A DNA stretch of 33,933 nucleotides, taken from NCBI GenBank assembly GCA_051656485.1, contig JBOGBZ010000122.1:1-33933 (forward strand), given 5' to 3'. The notes beneath the pieces were generated by a model. That model was not told the origin of the DNA and searched no databases. It saw only the letters and a list, made by a program, of their open reading frames with translations. Origin of the DNA: JBOFDK01 sp051656485. Its GTDB lineage: Bacteria; Bacillota; Clostridia; Lachnospirales; Cellulosilyticaceae. Positions 33,151-33,933 of the stretch are shown here, one piece after another. Position 1 is the stretch's first letter; each line of letters begins with the position of its first letter. The position numbers and the translations under genes are program-made.

Positions 33151-33185
33151 TGATATTTTAAAGAAGTAAAATATGCAAAAAGTAC
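33142..33185. repeat. 19-bp inverted repeat directly abutting the terminator
   Basis: Arms 33142-33160 and 33167-33185 match at 17 of 19 positions, around AAGAAG. Both ends are GTAC. The first base follows immediately after the last base of the preceding hairpin, and the left arm contains that hairpin's T tract. Confidence 0.8.
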
Positions 33186-33271
33186 ATATATTTAAAGATT
33201 GATTGGGCACAAATCATAAAAAGTGCAATACAATAAGCAAATTTGAACAATAAAAAACAAAATAGGCATAT

Positions 33272-33299
33272 ACTCATTCAATAGTGTGAGTGATATAAT
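33272..33299 (+). promoter_or_regulatory. promoter of the solute-binding protein gene with dyad
   Basis: TGA plus a perfect TATAAT (33291-33299) is an extended -10 with no recognisable -35. A dyad ACTCA (33272-33276) and TGAGT (33287-33291), with ATA further out on both sides, fills the place of the -35 and spacer. This would suit a promoter that needs an activator, such as the neighbouring YesN-type protein. The rest of 33186-33271 is AT-rich without a feature that I can support. Confidence 0.6.
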
Positions 33300-33307
33300 A
33301 AAAGCAA

Positions 33308-33349
33308 GCTAGAAACCTACTAGCACATAAGAAACTAGCCGATGGCTAG
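33308..33349 (+). promoter_or_regulatory. leader with two CTAG hairpins and alternative pairings
   Basis: GCTAG (33308-33312) pairs with CTAGC (33320-33324), and CTAGCC (33335-33340) pairs with GGCTAG (33344-33349) around a GAT loop. All four arms share CTAG and can also pair crosswise. The second hairpin ends 9 bases before the ribosome site AGGGGGG. Confidence 0.55.
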
Positions 33350-33374
33350 AGAAAAATTAGGGGGGAACCAAAGT

Positions 33375-33933
33375 ATGAAAAAGTTTTCAAAAGTTCTTGC
33401 ACTAGGACTCGCAGCAACAATGCTTGGAGGTGCATTTGTAGGATGTCAACCAAAAGAAGATCCAAAACCAGAAGCTCAAAAACCAGCTGATAATGGTGGA
33501 GACACAGCAAAACAACCAGAAGCTGAAAAGCCAGCTGGCCCTGTAACACTTAAAACAGTATCTATGTTCGGTGGCACAGACCCACATACTGAGTACTACC
33601 AAAAATTACAAGCAGATTTCCAAGCTGCTAACTCAAACGTAACAATCGAAGACGAATCTGCAACAGCTGACCCAGCATGGAAATCAGCAGTAGCTACAGA
33701 TTTCGCAGCTGGTAATGAACCAGACGTTATCTTCTACTTCACAGAAGCTCAAGCAAAACCACTTGTAGATGGTGGCAAAGTAGTATCACTTGACGAAATC
33801 CGTACAGTAGATCCAGAATACGGAAAAAACATTGCTGATTCAGCATACAATACAGCAGCTTACATAGATGGCGTAAACTATGCTGTACCAGTAACAGGTA
33901 TTTACGAAGCATTATTCGTAAACGCTGACTTAT
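33375..33933 (+). CDS. extracellular solute-binding lipoprotein, N-terminal part (3' end outside window)
   Basis: The first 186 codons of a family 1 ABC solute-binding protein run off the window end. The signal peptide MKKFSKVLALGLAATMLGGA ends in a lipobox-like AFVGC, so Cys24 should be lipid-modified and the protein anchored to the outside of the membrane. A Pro/Glu/Lys/Ala-rich linker (about 25-53) follows, then the ligand-binding domain, starting VTLKTVSMFGGTDPHTEYYQ, with the typical KSAVATDFAAGNEPDVIFYF block and NYAVPVTGIYEALFVNADL. This is the pattern of carbohydrate-binding proteins. Codon use (many GCT, GCA, ACA, CCA) suggests high expression. Permease genes probably follow outside the window, forming the transporter controlled by the upstream two-component pair. 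AGGGGGG lies 9 bases before the ATG. Confidence 0.93.
   Translation, partial: MKKFSKVLALGLAATMLGGAFVGCQPKEDPKPEAQKPADNGGDTAKQPEAEKPAGPVTLKTVSMFGGTDPHTEYYQKLQADFQAANSNVTIEDESATADPAWKSAVATDFAAGNEPDVIFYFTEAQAKPLVDGGKVVSLDEIRTVDPEYGKNIADSAYNTAAYIDGVNYAVPVTGIYEALFVNADL

Noticed and set aside
1..33933. CRISPR arrays, tRNA or rRNA genes, insertion sequences, prophage genes
   Set aside because: I found no regularly spaced repeats, no cloverleaf or rRNA-like sequence, and no transposase, integrase or phage protein in any frame.

Overview
The window comes from an AT-rich, low-GC Gram-positive, spore-forming, probably motile bacterium. It is most likely a member of class Clostridia, order Lachnospirales; Cellulosilyticum or a close relative is my best guess from general gene content, not from a database search. 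Supporting signs are strong AGGAGG ribosome binding sites, an alpha/beta-type small acid-soluble spore protein, AddAB in place of RecBCD, HPr kinase, a Bacillus/Clostridium-type LexA box, a YesM/YesN two-component pair and U-tract terminators after most genes. Almost all of the DNA is ordinary chromosomal housekeeping sequence. I see no insertion sequence, prophage, CRISPR array, tRNA or rRNA.

Layout. 1-7530 is a nucleotide-excision-repair block: the 3' end of uvrB, uvrA with its own promoter under a perfect LexA operator, and uvrC. It is interrupted by two minus-strand genes for related secreted proteins of unknown function. 7607-9516 holds hprK and a ROK-family glucokinase, linking carbon catabolite control to glucose phosphorylation. 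9594-13405 is a BmrC/BmrD-type heterodimeric ABC exporter. 13471-16176 holds a YcxB-like membrane protein, a TIM-barrel sugar isomerase/epimerase-like protein and a secreted SH3-NlpC/P60 cell-wall hydrolase. 16378-17573 holds a minus-strand, divergent cis-prenyltransferase and a small helical protein. 17695-24836 is addB-addA, with stop and start codons overlapping by one base. 24905-26377 is a chemoreceptor with a multi-pass membrane sensor. htpG (minus) and a SASP gene (plus) follow. 28776-30213 is a minus-strand cluster of truA, a DUF5721-like gene and a 60-residue membrane protein. 30433-33933 holds a YesM-type sensor kinase, a short YesN-type regulator and the start of a solute-binding lipoprotein, the usual layout of a sugar ABC uptake locus.

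The genes are mostly recognisable; the most interesting material lies between them. Two terminator hairpins stand directly in front of ribosome binding sites and look like attenuators. Several promoters carry dyad operators. The leaders of the NlpC/P60, SASP and solute-binding-protein genes can form hairpins, two of them with alternative pairings. Two long hairpins stand exactly back to back between the response regulator and the binding-protein gene. Four promoters share the extended -10 sequence TGCTATAAT. Among proteins, the most unusual are the two related secreted proteins inside the uvr block and the cis-prenyltransferase homologue with substituted catalytic-site residues.
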